Below, piece after piece: positions 12,287-30,963 of a stretch of DNA of 64,000 nt. The stretch is from the NCBI GenBank assembly GCA_000469685.2, contig LS997564.1:10080591-10144590 (forward strand), read 5' to 3'. The stretch is from Haemonchus contortus (taxonomy: Eukaryota; Nematoda; Chromadorea; Rhabditida; Trichostrongylidae). The notes below the pieces were generated by a model. The model searched no databases and had not been told where the DNA came from. It worked only from the letters and a program-made list of their open reading frames with translations. Numbering within the stretch: position 1 is the first letter of the stretch; each line of letters begins with the position of its first letter. A program made the position numbers and the translations under genes.

Positions 12287-15200
12287 TGTAATCCTCAGCC
12301 AACGATCTCGTTACAGCTCACATCCATTGATGTGTCAATTATTCACAGCTGAGATGAAATGCGTACGAATACAGTCTTCTAATCTACCCGACCCCTACTA
12401 GCCCATATTAACTGTTATCGTTTTCTAGTGTTAATGGTCTGCGAACCCATCGCTACATCAGAAAGGTAACGCCCGTCGTCGTCTATGCGAAGGGCATAAA
12501 GTATCCAGTGGTTCTTGTCTTCAAGGTCTCACTCCTCTCGGACTTTCCCAGTTCCTATCGTCTTCGCGTCTTTGTGATGAGTTGGGATCACTAGTATATT
12601 TTGCCGCTCTATTCGAGAAAATAATGTATTCAGCGTTGAATAATCTAATTTTTGGGATGAGCCATGTTAAGGACTTTCATTTAGAATCGTAGTGACGGTT
12701 GAATGCACATGTAGCCTATAAAATGATTTGCGATGGCTAGCTAAATGGAAGTCAGTGCTGCCGTGTTCCCAGACGAGTCAGATACCAATTGCCCGACCTA
12801 GAGGGATGGCCTGGGCGATTATCAATTCGAGAATCGATGCCAGACCAAGCGTTTGGTAGTATGCCCATCCGCCCTTCGAACTTATACTGTTAGCAACACA
12901 GTCCAAAACAACTCAAAAGAACACCTGACAACCATGAATGTCCAGTGTTGAAGGGAAGATCGATCATTCACGTCAATGGCTTGCTTTCCCATGTTCACTA
13001 TCTAATATAAGAGGAATAAGAACACACAAACTCGTGATGGTCAAGCTCTGCGCCACGTGTTCAAGTTGATTTACTTCGATCATCTTAATGCCACGGGGTT
13101 GGTTTATCTTCTATGTCTTTTCTAGGTGAGTGAATTCAAATGGGAACCAGGCCAGAGTCCCAATATAGTGATAAGCCACTTAATTTTAATTTTTAATAGC
13201 TCGAGAAAGTTTTTTCAGAAGTTTTTCAAAAGCGGAAAAAATGGTGAAATGTATTTAGGGAAAGGGTGATCACCTATAAGCAAAGCAGTATTAGTATGTT
13301 AAGTAATTACACGATTTTACATGTTAATTCATGTTACACCATAGACATGCATGTTATTAATTAAGCCCAAAAGGGAATGAGCACCGGGTGGGCGACTTTT
13401 TAGCTTCTAGCCCGAAGTAATCATCTCACCCACCCTGGCTCCTACCCTCAAAAGGCTCACCGTTATGTGTGCACCCTGCCGCATACCAATTATATTTTCA
13501 CCAAAAAACCTACTAGACAGTTCACTGGAAGGATAACGCATAAAACTCTCACCGGCTTCTCATTTTTCAATATGAAGGGTTCTGCTACTTCCTTCGGAGA
13601 ACGTCAAACTTTTTCCATGTTGAACCCATTTCCATTCGGGTATGAATGTGCATCAGGGATGTCTTGTTCTCTCAGAATGTCTGCCTTTCTTATAATGATG
13701 TCAAACGTCCCCTTTGACACTTTCAGGCTTGAATTCATTGACCCTCCTCGTGCGATCACTTTTTCTGTACCAAGTAAAGATACGTATCCTTGAAATCTTT
13801 TTCGACGTAAAGCACCAGGAGATCTAAAATGGCGTATCAGGTAGGTCTAAAGTGAACAAAAAAACTGGTGAGGAAGGCTCCCCGTCAAGTGCTGCCTCTA
13901 GCTGTTGAATACACGGGCATGGGCCGAATAGGCCATCGCCTTAATTCGTATGAGGACGATGGCTCAACACCACAAGGCCGAGGCGGATGCTCCTGCTTGG
14001 AACTTTCCACTCTTCTTCTCAGTTGACAGTAAAGATCTCTGACAGGAGCGCCCGAGAGCGTGGTTTCGAAGCGAGAACTGCAAGTGATTGTGCCTGCATC
14101 CAATTCGTTTTACCCTAGTATTTTACCGTATTATGTGATCCATAGAGAACTCCTGAGTTGATGAGTAAATCGTCTGGGGTGCGACTATTCATCTGACCGA
14201 ATCATATTTAAAAGCACTGTTCATAATGAAAGTGTTTTATGAGATTCACTTCTAAGACGCCCCTAGAAAAAATGGCAGTTCAAAAAGTTGGTCGACCTGG
14301 GAGGGCAGTGGCGCAAACAAATTTGGGCTAACCCTTCACGCAATTGCACACGACTGAAATCTCGTTCAAACCTCCCTTTCGTGATCGTGATCTCGTACAA
14401 CTCCGAAGTTGATCGTTTTTTGGAGATCTTATACATATTTCTCTAAACCCTCGGATTTTCACACTTCCTTCGCCACTAATGCGCTGTTTTGCTCCAAGAC
14501 CCGTTAGTCAACCTGAAAAGAGTATATCAAATAGTCGTTCATCCGTCCCTTCAAATACCTTCGAGCATTCGATGCCGAAGTCTCTCCAATCCGTTGTGAA
14601 AGATGTACAATCGACTCTGGCCCAACGGTTATAACATAGATATCATTGGCTTCACCTTGGCCATCTATGCGAATTTTTTTAAGAAAACTTTCCCAGACCT
14701 GTAACAATCATCAGTAACATATTTCCCACTCCAACCGTGACACTTAATCTGTCTACGTTGTTTATCACAACAACTAATCAGTCAATTCGTCTTATCACGG
14801 TAGTGATACGGGTATCACGGGTGGCCAGGTGAGGACCCGCCCAATTGTTGCTTATCTGTTTCATAAATATTGCTGCGTTCAGAGTCGATGTTGATCACCG
14901 GTGGCCAATTTTTTTTGCAGAAGGTGTGTTCTGTACACAAAACGCATGCAGAACTGCTATCCCCATTCTTTATCTGCATGCTTATAAAAATTGCTTAATT
15001 GAGGAAAATGCCAAGCAAACCACGTTGAAGACCCCCCCCCCCCACCTGGTCTTAATGGCAATTTTTCAAACCGCCTATTGTCGGCATTTTCAGGATACGG
15101 TAGCATAAAGGGTGTGTTAACGAACGAGCTAATGCACCACGAGCCATTAACATCGCCTCAGGATTTGCCAAGGGGATTGCTTTGACACCTCGCGTCTTCT

Positions 15201-17982
15201 TTATCATCTTCTCTGTACAGCCCTGGCCATCGCAAAATATACTGTTCCGCTCACATCTAGGGCGATATATCGTCTCACAGGCTTAGGAAAAGCACATTTC
15301 TTTTTAGGAAAAAGTGCTCTGCTCTGGAAACTTGGCTTTTCCGGTTTTCCTTAACATCACGTGAGAGGATTCATTTCTTTTGCCTCTAGACTTTCTGAAG
15401 ATACTTTTTGTTTTTTGGTCGTTGATAGATGGAGTCCCCGTTAGCGATGCTGAGTGTTTGATATATTTCATTGATAACATGACGGTATGAAGTAGTCGCG
15501 TCGGGCGATGTCAAAGAAATTGCAGTGTTCAGTGACATCAACCACATTGCTGCCGTTGATATCACGACTTTCCCAACGTTACACATATTTTATCAGATAA
15601 ACACATGATTTCTTTTGTCGATGATGTTAATGTGTGTATAAATTTGTATATGTGGAGGCAGTGGGAGAAATAAGCACGATTTACCTTTAAAATTCCTTGT
15701 AAAAAAATTGAAATGTGTAGGGTCATTCGCTGAACTTCATCAAGCCTACTTTTGTGTTATCACTGCTTTGCTCTCTGATGCATTAAAACAAGGTTATTAC
15801 TTTCAAACTGGCGCAGCTGTTTCGAAGGGCAGCAGGCTCGTTTTTCGAATGTACTTTAGCTCCACTGCCTTATGGCATTTCATGTTCCGCTTCAGTTCAA
15901 AAGCGATTTTTTTCTTATCGATCAGAGCCCAACTGTTTTGTTCCCCTGCTGAGGCGGATGTTTTTTGTTTGCTTTGGACACACGGTAATGCAACCTCATA
16001 TGTTTAGCGAAGACAGAACAATCAATGAAAATCGCCCATCGAAATTCATTTCTCGACTTCATTTGATCACTTGTGACCGAAATTTTTTGGATCTAACCCC
16101 TTGCTTTACCCTAATTACGTTATGGGTAGAAATAAGGACCCTTTTTCTTCCTTCTTGGCATGACGAGTTCATGAAGCTAGGGGGGATCATATTCTCAAAT
16201 AAATAAAATGGGTTGGGGCCTAGTCACTTGTCGTCGTGTACGTTACCATTGAACAGGTGGAGGGGATACAGCGCATACTTTTACACAAGTGTTCAGGCAA
16301 TATTAAAACTTCGAAAGATCACGTTTTAGCTTCTACCTATTGACCACTTTCCTCCACCATATTTTTCTACAGCCCTTGTGACCATCTTCCCTGCCTCATG
16401 GCTTGTAGCGACCCAAAAATCACTTCATCCCAAGTGATCCGACTCACAGGAGAGCGCGGTAGGGGTGTTCTTCAGTTCATAAATTGTGTTGCTTGACGTA
16501 AAGCAATGTTGACTCAACGCTTATTTCAAATGGTAGATTTTATTTAACAATGTTCTTTGATATGTTTACTGGAACATACGGTATGGTACGATATAATGCA
16601 AGCTGCCGCTCGACCTTGCGGCCCATTAGAGCTACCCTTAGATATCAGGTCATACGCATATCGCAATAGATTCCTATATCACGGTCTCCAACTATGGCTT
16701 TTCTACACGGTCTAGGAAGCGCAGATAGTATGTCACGCAGAAATACTGGTACGTTTTGGCTTTTCACTAAAAAAATGTCGTTGTCACCTTCTGCAGCTCT
16801 TGGTCCCATCCTCCACTTTAGCCCTCTAAGGCAGTTGCAAGAATGAAAATTCACCCTCTCTGTGAACCTCATGCCTGCTGCATGTCGCTGTTTGGGCCGG
16901 TCATACACTACTCTGTTAAGCCATCATCAAACCGTACCGTTCGTTCAGGAAATCACCCTTCCGGACTCCAACAACCTACGGTGGGTAGCTCAACGAAGGA
17001 CAGGAAAAGGCGTCCAAACCAAATTTCTGTGACCTTTCTTTTGAGGTGCCTTATCCCTTGGTGTCATTAGGTCGCCTAATTGGCCATATCCTTCACATAT
17101 ATCTTTGCCTACAAATTGCATACTATGCAAAACATCCATAAGTCTTGATTTGCCATTAGTTTGCCTTCCATTGTTGCCATCATAACTAGAGCGTTTCAAA
17201 TACGTGGGAGATAGTGTTAGACTTTTGAATTTTGTAGTCGGAACAGGTTTGTTGTGATGTATTCACCTACAGCAGAAGTTTTTGCCTCATAAATCGATAT
17301 TAGCAAGCTTTGCGAAACCCTATCGCTGTTGGATACTCCCTCCTAGTTCTCTTATTAATTCATCTAGCCTCGAGATTGATTTTCTCTTGAGGCTCGCACT
17401 TCGGCCTTTACCATGTCGTTGGCATTTGATTTCACTTCGGCTAGTATCTTAGCTTGCTGGTGCGGATGGCTCCCCTTCTGCCATAGCAGGAATTTTTGTA
17501 TAAATCAAAAAAGAATATATTCCGACCGTTTTTCGATTCATACTGGTTATCGAGAGTCGGCAATCGGAAGAGATTGATGGAATATACGAACGGGACGAAG
17601 TTGGACCAGTCATTTTGTCTCATGGCGTCCATGTAACTCGTATTTGAATTGTTAGCAGTGGCCACGTGCCCAATAGTACGTGATATGGGGATAAGATATA
17701 AAACAAAGTGCTGAATTTCTTTTCTGGAAACTGTTTACATGAAAGGTAGAATTATTCTAAAACCTTTCCTCTGTTCTAAGATGCATTTTTTTACAGTACG
17801 GACTTTTATCTCTTGGTATGATAGACACGAGATTCACATGATTTATAAGAGAGGATCACCAGCCAGTGCAATATTACATCCATAAACTTTTCCAGATATT
17901 TTTCGAAGATCGTGGGTCGACCTGAGCAGCGAAAACACCCCGCAGCCTGCAGCTAAAGTACCACATCCACATAACGAACACG

Positions 17983-18465
17983 TCAGAATGCCAAATATAA
18001 AAGTAAGTGCGGCAAATAGCGATTAGCTTTGTATCGTTCACGTTTGCTATTCGGCTCAAAAAGCATTGCTTGAGCTATTATATGGGTGACTAGCTTGATG
18101 AGATGGTAAGGTTGTACCTTAACTGGAAATTTGTTTGTCACCAAGTTAAGTTTTTTGCGGGTTTTCAGTTTTGCTTTTTTTCTATCGGCTAGTTTCTTTT
18201 GAAGATCGGTAACAAGGGCCTTGCATTCCTTGAAACAATGTTGGGAGGTATGGAATAGGTGGTTGGTGATTGATTGAACACCCACATTCTCCAACAGCCA
18301 TAGGCTGAGAAGAACAAATTGTAAAAAATCAAGGGAGGCGAAGTAGGACCGCGATTTTAACTCGGGGCTAATGGTACTCAAGATACCATAAAAGTCTACG
18401 GAAGGGTTTTGAGTCATGAAGAAAGATTGCATCTGGCAATACCTCAGAATGAATAAGATTGTCAT
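17983..18465 (-). CDS. Doubtful 160-codon open frame upstream of prps-1
   Basis: The longest open frame in the intergenic region, running divergently from prps-1. Its predicted product has a hydrophobic stretch (SLDFLQFVLLSLWLLENVGV) and a later lysine-rich run (LQKKLADRKKAKLKTRKKL), but no family I recognise. AT-rich sequence gives such frames by chance. It could be an exon of a divergent gene or nothing. Confidence 0.15.
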   Translation of the reverse strand: MTILFILRYCQMQSFFMTQNPSVDFYGILSTISPELKSRSYFASLDFLQFVLLSLWLLENVGVQSITNHLFHTSQHCFKECKALVTDLQKKLADRKKAKLKTRKKLNLVTNKFPVKVQPYHLIKLVTHIIAQAMLFEPNSKRERYKANRYLPHLLLYLAF

Positions 18466-18539
18466 GCACTTCGTGCTCTTGCTCTCGTACTAATTATTCC
18501 TAGCTCCTTTTATTTGCTGATGGATAGTAGGGCAGAACA

Positions 18540-23550
<5,011 letters not shown>

Positions 23551-26500
23551 TCGTTGATGTACTACTCGTCGAAATAGGGCTCCTCATCGCCCTGAACTTA
23601 ACCAAAATCGTTGCATTATTGCTAGATGAGAAAGAGTTAGCTAGGTTGGCGGATTAGTTACGAATACTTACGGGAGTGTAATGTTTGTAATATGTACTTG
23701 TTCTTTTCATCGATTTGAGTACAATTAATTACTGACCACCCAGTTTAAAAAAACTCATGAGGTTTTTCTTTGTTATAAGAATGCTCAGCAGAGTCTCTAT
23801 CTACCCTACCGTTGAATGAGCGCAAAAGGCATTCACTTGCAGCGATTGGTTGTTTCTGTGACGTGCCATGTTCTGTTTAAACTCAAAGCTATATATGGGT
23901 GGTCCCGCTCGGTAGATTCTTTTGTGTATGTGTAGATCGTTGTCTCTCTCATTTAGCATATCCATAAGAAACCCGCACAGAATGTTATGTTGTTTATTGA
24001 CTTATTGAATCACGTGTATCGCGAATAATAATAAAAATGAAGCGGCATGTTCACGACATGTTCAATGTATTCAGATATCAAAAAATATCTTAAAAAACGT
24101 GGAATTAGCTGGGAGGATAGGAGAAGGAGTTTCGCCGTCATTGTATCCCCGTATCCCCATTACAGCATAATCGTATATGTCCAAAAATTACCAGTAATTC
24201 TCAGGTGTCTTGGCCTAGTGAATCTCTGTGACCGCTCTCAGCGGCATAGTATGGCTCTGAGCCGCTTACTTCGAGGCTCTAGCATTCTACCAGCCCTCCA
24301 AATGAAAAGTTTTTGTTTGGTTGATAGTGTCTAGCTATTGCCTTTTGCCCCTTCTTCTCAACCTTGTATAGGGAAGGAATATGTGAAGAATGGTACAGAA
24401 AAGGATTCGCCATGGAAAAAACCTTCTTCACGGTCTTTGATGCGGAAGGGTTCAAAAAAACAACCGAGGACTATCAGATAGCTTCATGCTCAGCTCTGCT
24501 TTCATTTAAGTGGCTGCGGTGACAACTTCTGATTTTTCCCCCAGATCAACCTTAAAGACATCCAAGGCTCTGCAATGTCTTTTGTGTAGCGCTGGAAAGC
24601 TGCGTGCTAATTATAAGCTGAAGTAAAACAGTCGTCAACACTGTCTTCCGGACCTTTCTGTTTTTCAGAGCTCATCAGACGTTCTAGGCGCTGAACCTTC
24701 ATCATAAGCCTTATCGAAAGCGAAGGAACACGTAAACAAGGAGAACGAGAAATACTGCAGTTACCTTTGAGTCGTTTGTGCTAAGTCAGCCTATCATCTT
24801 CCTCAACATAGTTCAGTTGTGGAGCTGAAATGTTATACTGTAGTCTATTCCCCAAGTCTAAATTTTGTGCGCAAGTTGGATGCGTGGCGCGTTCATAACT
24901 GGCCAGTTAAAGCTCGATATGTTGTCCCTTCCTTATGAAATCACCAATTGTGGTTCCACATAATGGACTTTCACAGTTCAACCCGATTTGATAGACCCAT
25001 ACATTTTCGGCTCCCGTTCCCAGGCTTAAGCTGAAGACGATCAGTGAACCTACAGATCGAAGTCCTTATATTAGCGAACGACCACGCTGTAAAAAACCTG
25101 TTAAAGGGTTAGTGTTTGGCTGGAAGATGTTCCGGGCAGTTGTCACTGGCCCAACTTAGTCTAAAGAGATCGGTTGATGAATCTTTCAGTTGGGTTGCTA
25201 CTTTTTGCCTTTGGTACCCGAAAGAATATAAAAGAGGAATACCAAATTTCGAGCTGGTTGTTGACGCATACCTCCATTGACATATTGTTCGATGGCATTT
25301 GTAGATTGTTTATTGCCACCCTTACACTTCAGGTATCGGTCACGTATCAATCACTTGTGTTTCTACAGTCCACGAGTGCGCCATAGTTTGACTTCCACCT
25401 TTTCAATGCTTTCATGAATTGGCTGGCAAAACACTTTCCGATCACCAAACGTGAATTATTAACATTTCCGTCCAATAGATTCGCTCCAGCGAATAAAGCA
25501 GAACATTCCTTTCATTCAGAGTATTTATAAGCATTTCCGGTCAGGCTGCGTGCTCGCATTCCTTTGATGTTTCGATGGGTCCAATAGCCAACCACTCTGG
25601 ACCAGCGGTCATCATAAAATCGGCAGTAGCAAACCCTGTCATGGAAATTGATGGAGCTCTACCTATGACTGTATCAGGAACTTTTGAGCATTGTTACAGC
25701 CACAGGGGGCGGAATAGTCTTGACTACGGACTGATCCTACCTGCGCGAGTCCAGGGTTTCTACGGGACTGTGGGCTCCCTGGAGGTATCGCGATAGTTCA
25801 GTGAATAGCCAGTTCAAAGGTTTGACAAGAAGCTGAATGATCCTTGCCTTTTTCAAAAGTTCCTCATTAATCTGGGATACCCGCCGTTTCGCTCACTTTT
25901 TCTTACTCAGCTCTGTAACTGAACTGTTCATAATGTTGGTTCGTGAATGTCATCGTAGACACACCTGTGGCGCTAAGGAATGTGCGTATCGTTGGGCATA
26001 GGAACAGGAAAGGGCCATTTCGTCCCCATGAAGATGGCCTTCAACAATTCGCTCGAGCTCTTTGACAAATGAGAACACTCTCCATGGCATGAAATTGTCG
26101 CAGAGTTTCGGTGTATGTTGTTACGCTGAGTACGATGGCTCCTCCTGGTACCCTACGACTAGGACAGCCGTTTTGGCCCCAACATTGTCAAAGGTTTTTT
26201 CAAAGCGATGAACATAAGGCATAGTGACAACCTGAACTTTTGCAATTCCTCTAGTGAGCCTAATAACCACAGCACCTGATCGATTCTTTTGACTGCCCTT
26301 TGAAACTCTGCTTTCGCATGGTTGCCCTTTACCTTATGCTTTGCCAACCCTGTTGAGGATGACTCGTGTGCATCATGATTCTACTTTTGTTCCTGTATTT
26401 ATTACCCACTTCTGCATTCTGTTACTTTCCTTCGCGCTCGGCTTCCCTTTTGTCGCGACGCGACATTTTCGATCATACTGCATCACACCCAGCTGGCACA

Positions 26501-26776
26501 TATACGACTACAGGCCTACTTAAGAGACTTTTCGATATCCCTTTATTATTCTATCTCAGACCTATTCTCGGCCCGTAATTCTATTTTCTATTTATATGTT
26601 GTTAACGCTTGAATGGTTGTTAGACACCTCTCGTGAAGAATGCCATACGATCAGAGAGAAACATTGGTTTCTGTTGCTGTTAAGTTTATGTCCACCAGGT
26701 TTTTTTAGGAAGTGACCTACAGAACAAAAAAGGTAGTAAGGTTCATTCAATGGAGTAATATGCCGGTGGAGTTGTA
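23551..26776. other. 3' end of prps-1 and gene-poor spacer
   Basis: AATAAA at 24030-24035 may end the prps-1 transcript. The remainder shows no supported exon. Open frames at 24047-24334 and 25575-25796 lack motifs and phased splice sites. Confidence 0.4.
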
Positions 26777-28045
26777 CAGGGTGTCCCAAAATTATTTGCG
26801 CCAAAGTTCAGTAATTTTTAAGGTAGAAATAATCTATCAAATTCACATTACCTGCTATTAATTAGTTGCGTAAGGAGGTTTCCTTGCAATATGCATGGTT
26901 ACTGAAGTGGAACTCCCATTATCTTTCAGATGGAGGAGGCTCATTCAATGCCACTTGCAATCATTCACGCGCGAGAAGTGGAGGGGCGTTATGAAATTTT
27001 TTGAGATTTTTCTAATAACCGTCTAGGAGGCTATTAAACGATATAGAAAAGAAGATTGTATCAGAGACAAACCAGAAAAGATAGAAAGGTACAATGTTTC
27101 TGAAGATAGGACTATCAAAATGGTCCGTATGCCAATCGGTCGGGATCCTGGGTGACCCATCAAAAGGAAGTCAACGGGCACGGCTTACAGGAGTTATCGC
27201 GATGGAAGAATGTCATGCAGAAGCCTCGCTACCATTCCTATCGTATGCTCCAATTCCGATCTCAGCAGACACTGCAGGGTCAAAAAAAGCAGAAGGTCGC
27301 GGTCCCACTTCAGTGATGACACGCAACCCTTCGTCGTTTTATCTGGCCAAAAAATTTTTTACGATAAAACCATCCCTCAACAACCAAAACGTTCGCGTTC
27401 CGGAAAGAAACATCCAGCGTGTAATATCTCACAAAAAGGTTACTATCAAAACAGTTAAACGATGTTTTTCGAGGAAATCACCTGCAAGGGTAAGCCGCTC
27501 GTGGTTTCTTCGGTGCAGGAGTGAAAATTAACCAAAACCAGTACTCGAACAGCGTACTGATGGAAGTACTGAAGCACTGATCAAGCTGCGTTTTCCAAAA
27601 CATCTCGTAGTCCTTCCAGCAGGACGCTACTCTAGCCCACAGAGCCAAGCTTGCCCGCGAGTGGTGCCGACGACAGCTGCCCGACTTCATTGGTGAAGAG
27701 AAATGGTCATCCTATTTTCCAGAACATGACTCACTTGAACCCCACGAATGGTCCCTGATTAGAAGAGGACCTGTCGAGTTTGCAGTCCCAGTTTGGAGTC
27801 CTAGAATGCGAAAGGTGGAGGACGGCTGGGAAGAAATGGAGAAGATACCTGCGTGCCACATGCGATCAAGTCGAAAGCAAACTTTGACTTCTATTCGCGC
27901 TCACGGGGGATATTTTGAAATACGACTTTAGCATGTTGTAGCACATAGTGTTAGCTAGCGTGCATAGAAATTCCAACGTCTTTCGCAGTTGAGAAGTTTC
28001 AAATATATTGCTATAAATCGGCGCAAATAATTTTGGGACACCCTG
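26777..28045 (+). mobile_element. Decayed mariner-family transposon with intact ends
   Basis: The element is 1269 bp, the usual mariner size, flanked by TA on both sides (26775-26776 and 28046-28047). Its ends are perfect inverted repeats of 26 bp starting CAGGGTGTCCCAAAA. The transposase is recognisable on the + strand but broken: a piece reading KKFFTIKPSLNNQNVRV in one frame and LSGQKIFYDKTIPQQPKRSR in another covers the region of the first catalytic Asp. Next come GVKINQNQYSNSVLMEVLK and a stop, then DATLAHRAKLAREWCR and a final segment ending AHGGYFE. Frameshifts and stops rule out an active enzyme. The ends could still be used in trans. Confidence 0.9.
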
Positions 28046-30460
28046 TATTTAGAATTGATAAGGAAGTATACGAATGCGAATGGTGCAACCTCCACAGCTT
28101 TCACTTCGCTTAGGAACTCGTTCGCCTTGGGTGTGCACGTCGGCTAAGCAGGTTTTGGGATCCACCATATCTTGGCTATTCTCCAACCCGGCTGCGGCCC
28201 TTGGGCTATCCCTGGGAATCCGAGGGAGAAATCTCAAAAACCATCTTAATCGTGAACTGTGCCTTTGAGCCTTCGCTCGATTCTAATTTCCGTTTTCTCT
28301 TCACATGGGTAGACATCAGGGATTTCATTTCTATGGTGCTGTCCTGGCTACACAAAGTTATGTGGTCGAATACCTCACTCTGCGGCACAGATTCGTTCAT
28401 TGTGTGATGCTGAGGCATTCCCACAGAAATGAGGAATAACAGGAAGTACGAGATGTCTCATTCAATCAACACTGTAGTGCTGTAGTTGTGTCAAAAGACT
28501 GACTATACATCATGCTGAAGCAATTCGAGGAAGCCACAAGAAGCCATAGTTGTGGAATGTCCGGCCAGCGACGTAGCTAATTCGGAGATGAATCATAGCC
28601 TGAAGAATTCGCCATTGCTTACTTGGCACCGCTTGGAATCTCGCCCAGATGGACGAAATCCTATAAATTTCATCTGTACAGCCATTCACCCACTTATTCC
28701 TTCCTGCTGTTTTCCACTTTAATACTATGTATATTCACAAAAATGGTCCTTCTCTTGTTCATTTAAAGAGCATAACCATCAGATCAATTGTTTTTCACTT
28801 TTTAATTATCGTAGTTTACTCACTCTCATTTCTTGAAGAATCCTAACCTCCTTTTTTCGAGTTGTACTGAACGTTCTAACAGTTTAGCACTTCATTCCTC
28901 AATCAATAATTAACGTTTATAAATACCTTCGTGGAATCCAGCAATGCAACGCTATCAGATGATTCCTAGGAGGAGTACCTTCTTTTATAAGAGTTTTCAT
29001 GTGAAGACTGCAAGAGAGTTCAAAGATTTCAGGGAAAAAGATCCAAAGTTAGTACGATATATTGACAACATAAGTGACAAAAAAGTGGTATTTGTGGTCG
29101 AAAACGATGACCGAAAAAGCAAAAAACTTCTTGCTCCCGCCATCGGTGATGACTGGCTGTTTGGATTTCCAACATGTGCGCTCTACTTTGAATATTGCAA
29201 CTTCTTCATGGTCTTAGAAACACGGCCACCTTTGGGTGTGGCATACAGTGAATGCAATTTTAGAGCTCTTATAACGTCCTATTTAGGCATTTTAGATCTG
29301 GTAGTCCACATATAGCAAACTTGGGGAGGGGGTGGCATGGATCCATTTTGCAGGAGGAGCATAAACGCCTAGGTTCGGCAACATTAAGTGTAACAAAATA
29401 TTCTGAGCATCACAACGCGAGCTTGGAAAATGGGGAATTCCTCGCATTATCAAAGTGTCCACGAAACGGGTTGAATCATTCGACGCATTATCTCTTTCTT
29501 TTTCGAGTCTGTCCGATTCTTCAATGGCATGAACTGAAAAGCGCCTATACACCCACCCGTAGGTATTGATCGATTGGTCACTGGAATCAACGCCTATCTT
29601 TTCCCCTTTCTCCGACATTTCTCCACCGTTTCTCATTCCCTTGATATGGATTTGTCTTCAGGTTAGGGTTTGTGCGGTTTGCCAAGAGAAAAGATGCCCT
29701 AATCAGTGGGTATGCGGACGCGCGCCTGCAGCGGAAAAAGTCAAGCAAGAAAAAAGTCAAAGTTGAAAGCATTCTACAGCTTACTTCTTTTCAACCTATG
29801 TCACACGCTTCGACTCTGCATAACAGCTTCTCTTTTACTTCTCTTTTGAGTAACAGTTCATTAAAATTTGGATGTCACTATACTACATTGCTTTTTGGGC
29901 TGCGTACAGTGAAACTAGTGTGGGCAGCTGGTAGCAGTTATGATACAATAGGTCCTTTTTTCGGTCTTTTTCTACACCGGAAGGAATTCTTTGTGCTGTT
30001 ACCGTCCTTTCTGCTTTGTCATGGTCTTTGCCTTTTGTTTCTTGCGCTGTACTGTTGCAAACTATCGTCATGAGGTTGGAATGCAGTATGAACGGTTTTG
30101 GAAGAATTAATCGTGCTAGAAAGGTTCTTTTTGAAGATTCCTACCTTAACATTATTATTTTCATTAATTAACTAGTTTGCGAAGCCTATTGGAATGTAAA
30201 TAAATTCTAGTAAATCTATTCTATTACGGTTTACGGCGGTTTCTAGATCCGTTCATCTAGAAACATTCTGTGAAAACGAATGTTTACGCATTTACTTGAT
30301 TTGCATTTTTGTTTGATGGGTGAAAGTGTTCAAGTTGAGAAGCTGCTGTTTTCTATAATACATGCGCCTAATCTGTATCATCAGTTGTGCCTAGTAAATG
30401 GGCGCAGGCTTCTCCAGAATTTCTAGGAACATGTGCACAGTTTCAATGAAGTTATCTAAC
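28046..30460. other. Intergenic region with one possible small gene
   Basis: No recognised gene. The open frame at 28944-29315 is described separately. A short exon-like stretch near 29662-29764 (TTCAG acceptor, then a basic frame reading SSKKKVKV in one phase) has no supported partner exon. Confidence 0.4.
28944..29315 (+). CDS. Uncertain 123-codon hypothetical protein
   Basis: The frame begins MQRYQMIPRRSTFFYKSFHV and has a charged, plausible protein composition up to about residue 65 (EFKDFREKDPKLVRYIDN, KKVVFVVENDDRKSKKLL). I do not recognise a family. The upstream sequence is AT-rich and TATA-like, but no splice acceptor decides the start. It may be a single-exon gene, one exon of a larger gene, or chance. 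Confidence 0.25.
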   Translation: MQRYQMIPRRSTFFYKSFHVKTAREFKDFREKDPKLVRYIDNISDKKVVFVVENDDRKSKKLLAPAIGDDWLFGFPTCALYFEYCNFFMVLETRPPLGVAYSECNFRALITSYLGILDLVVHI

Positions 30461-30462
30461 TG

Positions 30463-30770
30463 AAGGGTGAAGTGGCAAGTGGCACCACACCTGTTACCCA
30501 CGCACGGTCCTCGTGGGGATTGAATCCTGGGTCCAGGTTCGCGCAAGCTAACCAAGCACTCATCCCTCCGGGTAGATTACTTGGTACCACACTCGTTTGG
30601 GAGGATAAAAGCATTGAATTGAACATGGGCTGGCCACCTAAATCATCGTATGGGCCACATAGGCATTCAAAACGCCACTACCATTCTGAATGGAAGTCGA
30701 ATTTGAGAGCGCATCTCTTAGTGGTAGTGACTAACGCTAAACACTTTGTGTTATACTTAACTAGTTGAAT
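30463..30770 (+). mobile_element. tRNA-like SINE, copy 1
   Basis: About 300 bp similar to 62470-62770. The 5' part holds an A-box-like AGTGGCAAGTGG and a B-box-like GGATTGAATCC, spaced as in a tRNA promoter. The body contains GGAGGATAAAAGCATTGA and GGCTGGCCACCTAAA, shared with copy 2. No coding capacity. It lies just 5' of the merlin gene. Confidence 0.75.
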
Positions 30771-30963
30771 TCTGTGTTGGTGCAAGTAAGCCGCAGTCAA
30801 AACAGAATGGCATGTTTACATTTCCTCGTTCGTTTCATTGTTCGACCTAATTTCTCTTTGTTATTTTTTCATAATTTGAAAAAATTACTTCCTTGTATCA
30901 TTTGATTTTTCATTTTCAGAGTGATGATATAATCTATGTGAACGATCGAGCGCCTAATAGAAT

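Larger units (their letters stand above)
9161..18539. other. Large gene-poor intergenic region
   Basis: No conserved exon was found across about 9.4 kb on either strand. Open frames of 60-160 codons occur (for example 9566-9913 +, 10899-11249 -, 13467-13793 +), but none shows a motif or phased splice partners. Seen here: a 75-bp imperfect tandem duplication at 12141-12286, a 12-base C run at 15032-15043, and a 160-codon minus-strand frame at 17983-18465 ending near the next gene. Confidence 0.45.

Noticed and set aside
15032..15043. C12 run, and a similar C11 run at 41583-41593
   Set aside because: Simple mononucleotide tracts, prone to sequencing error; no further structure around them.
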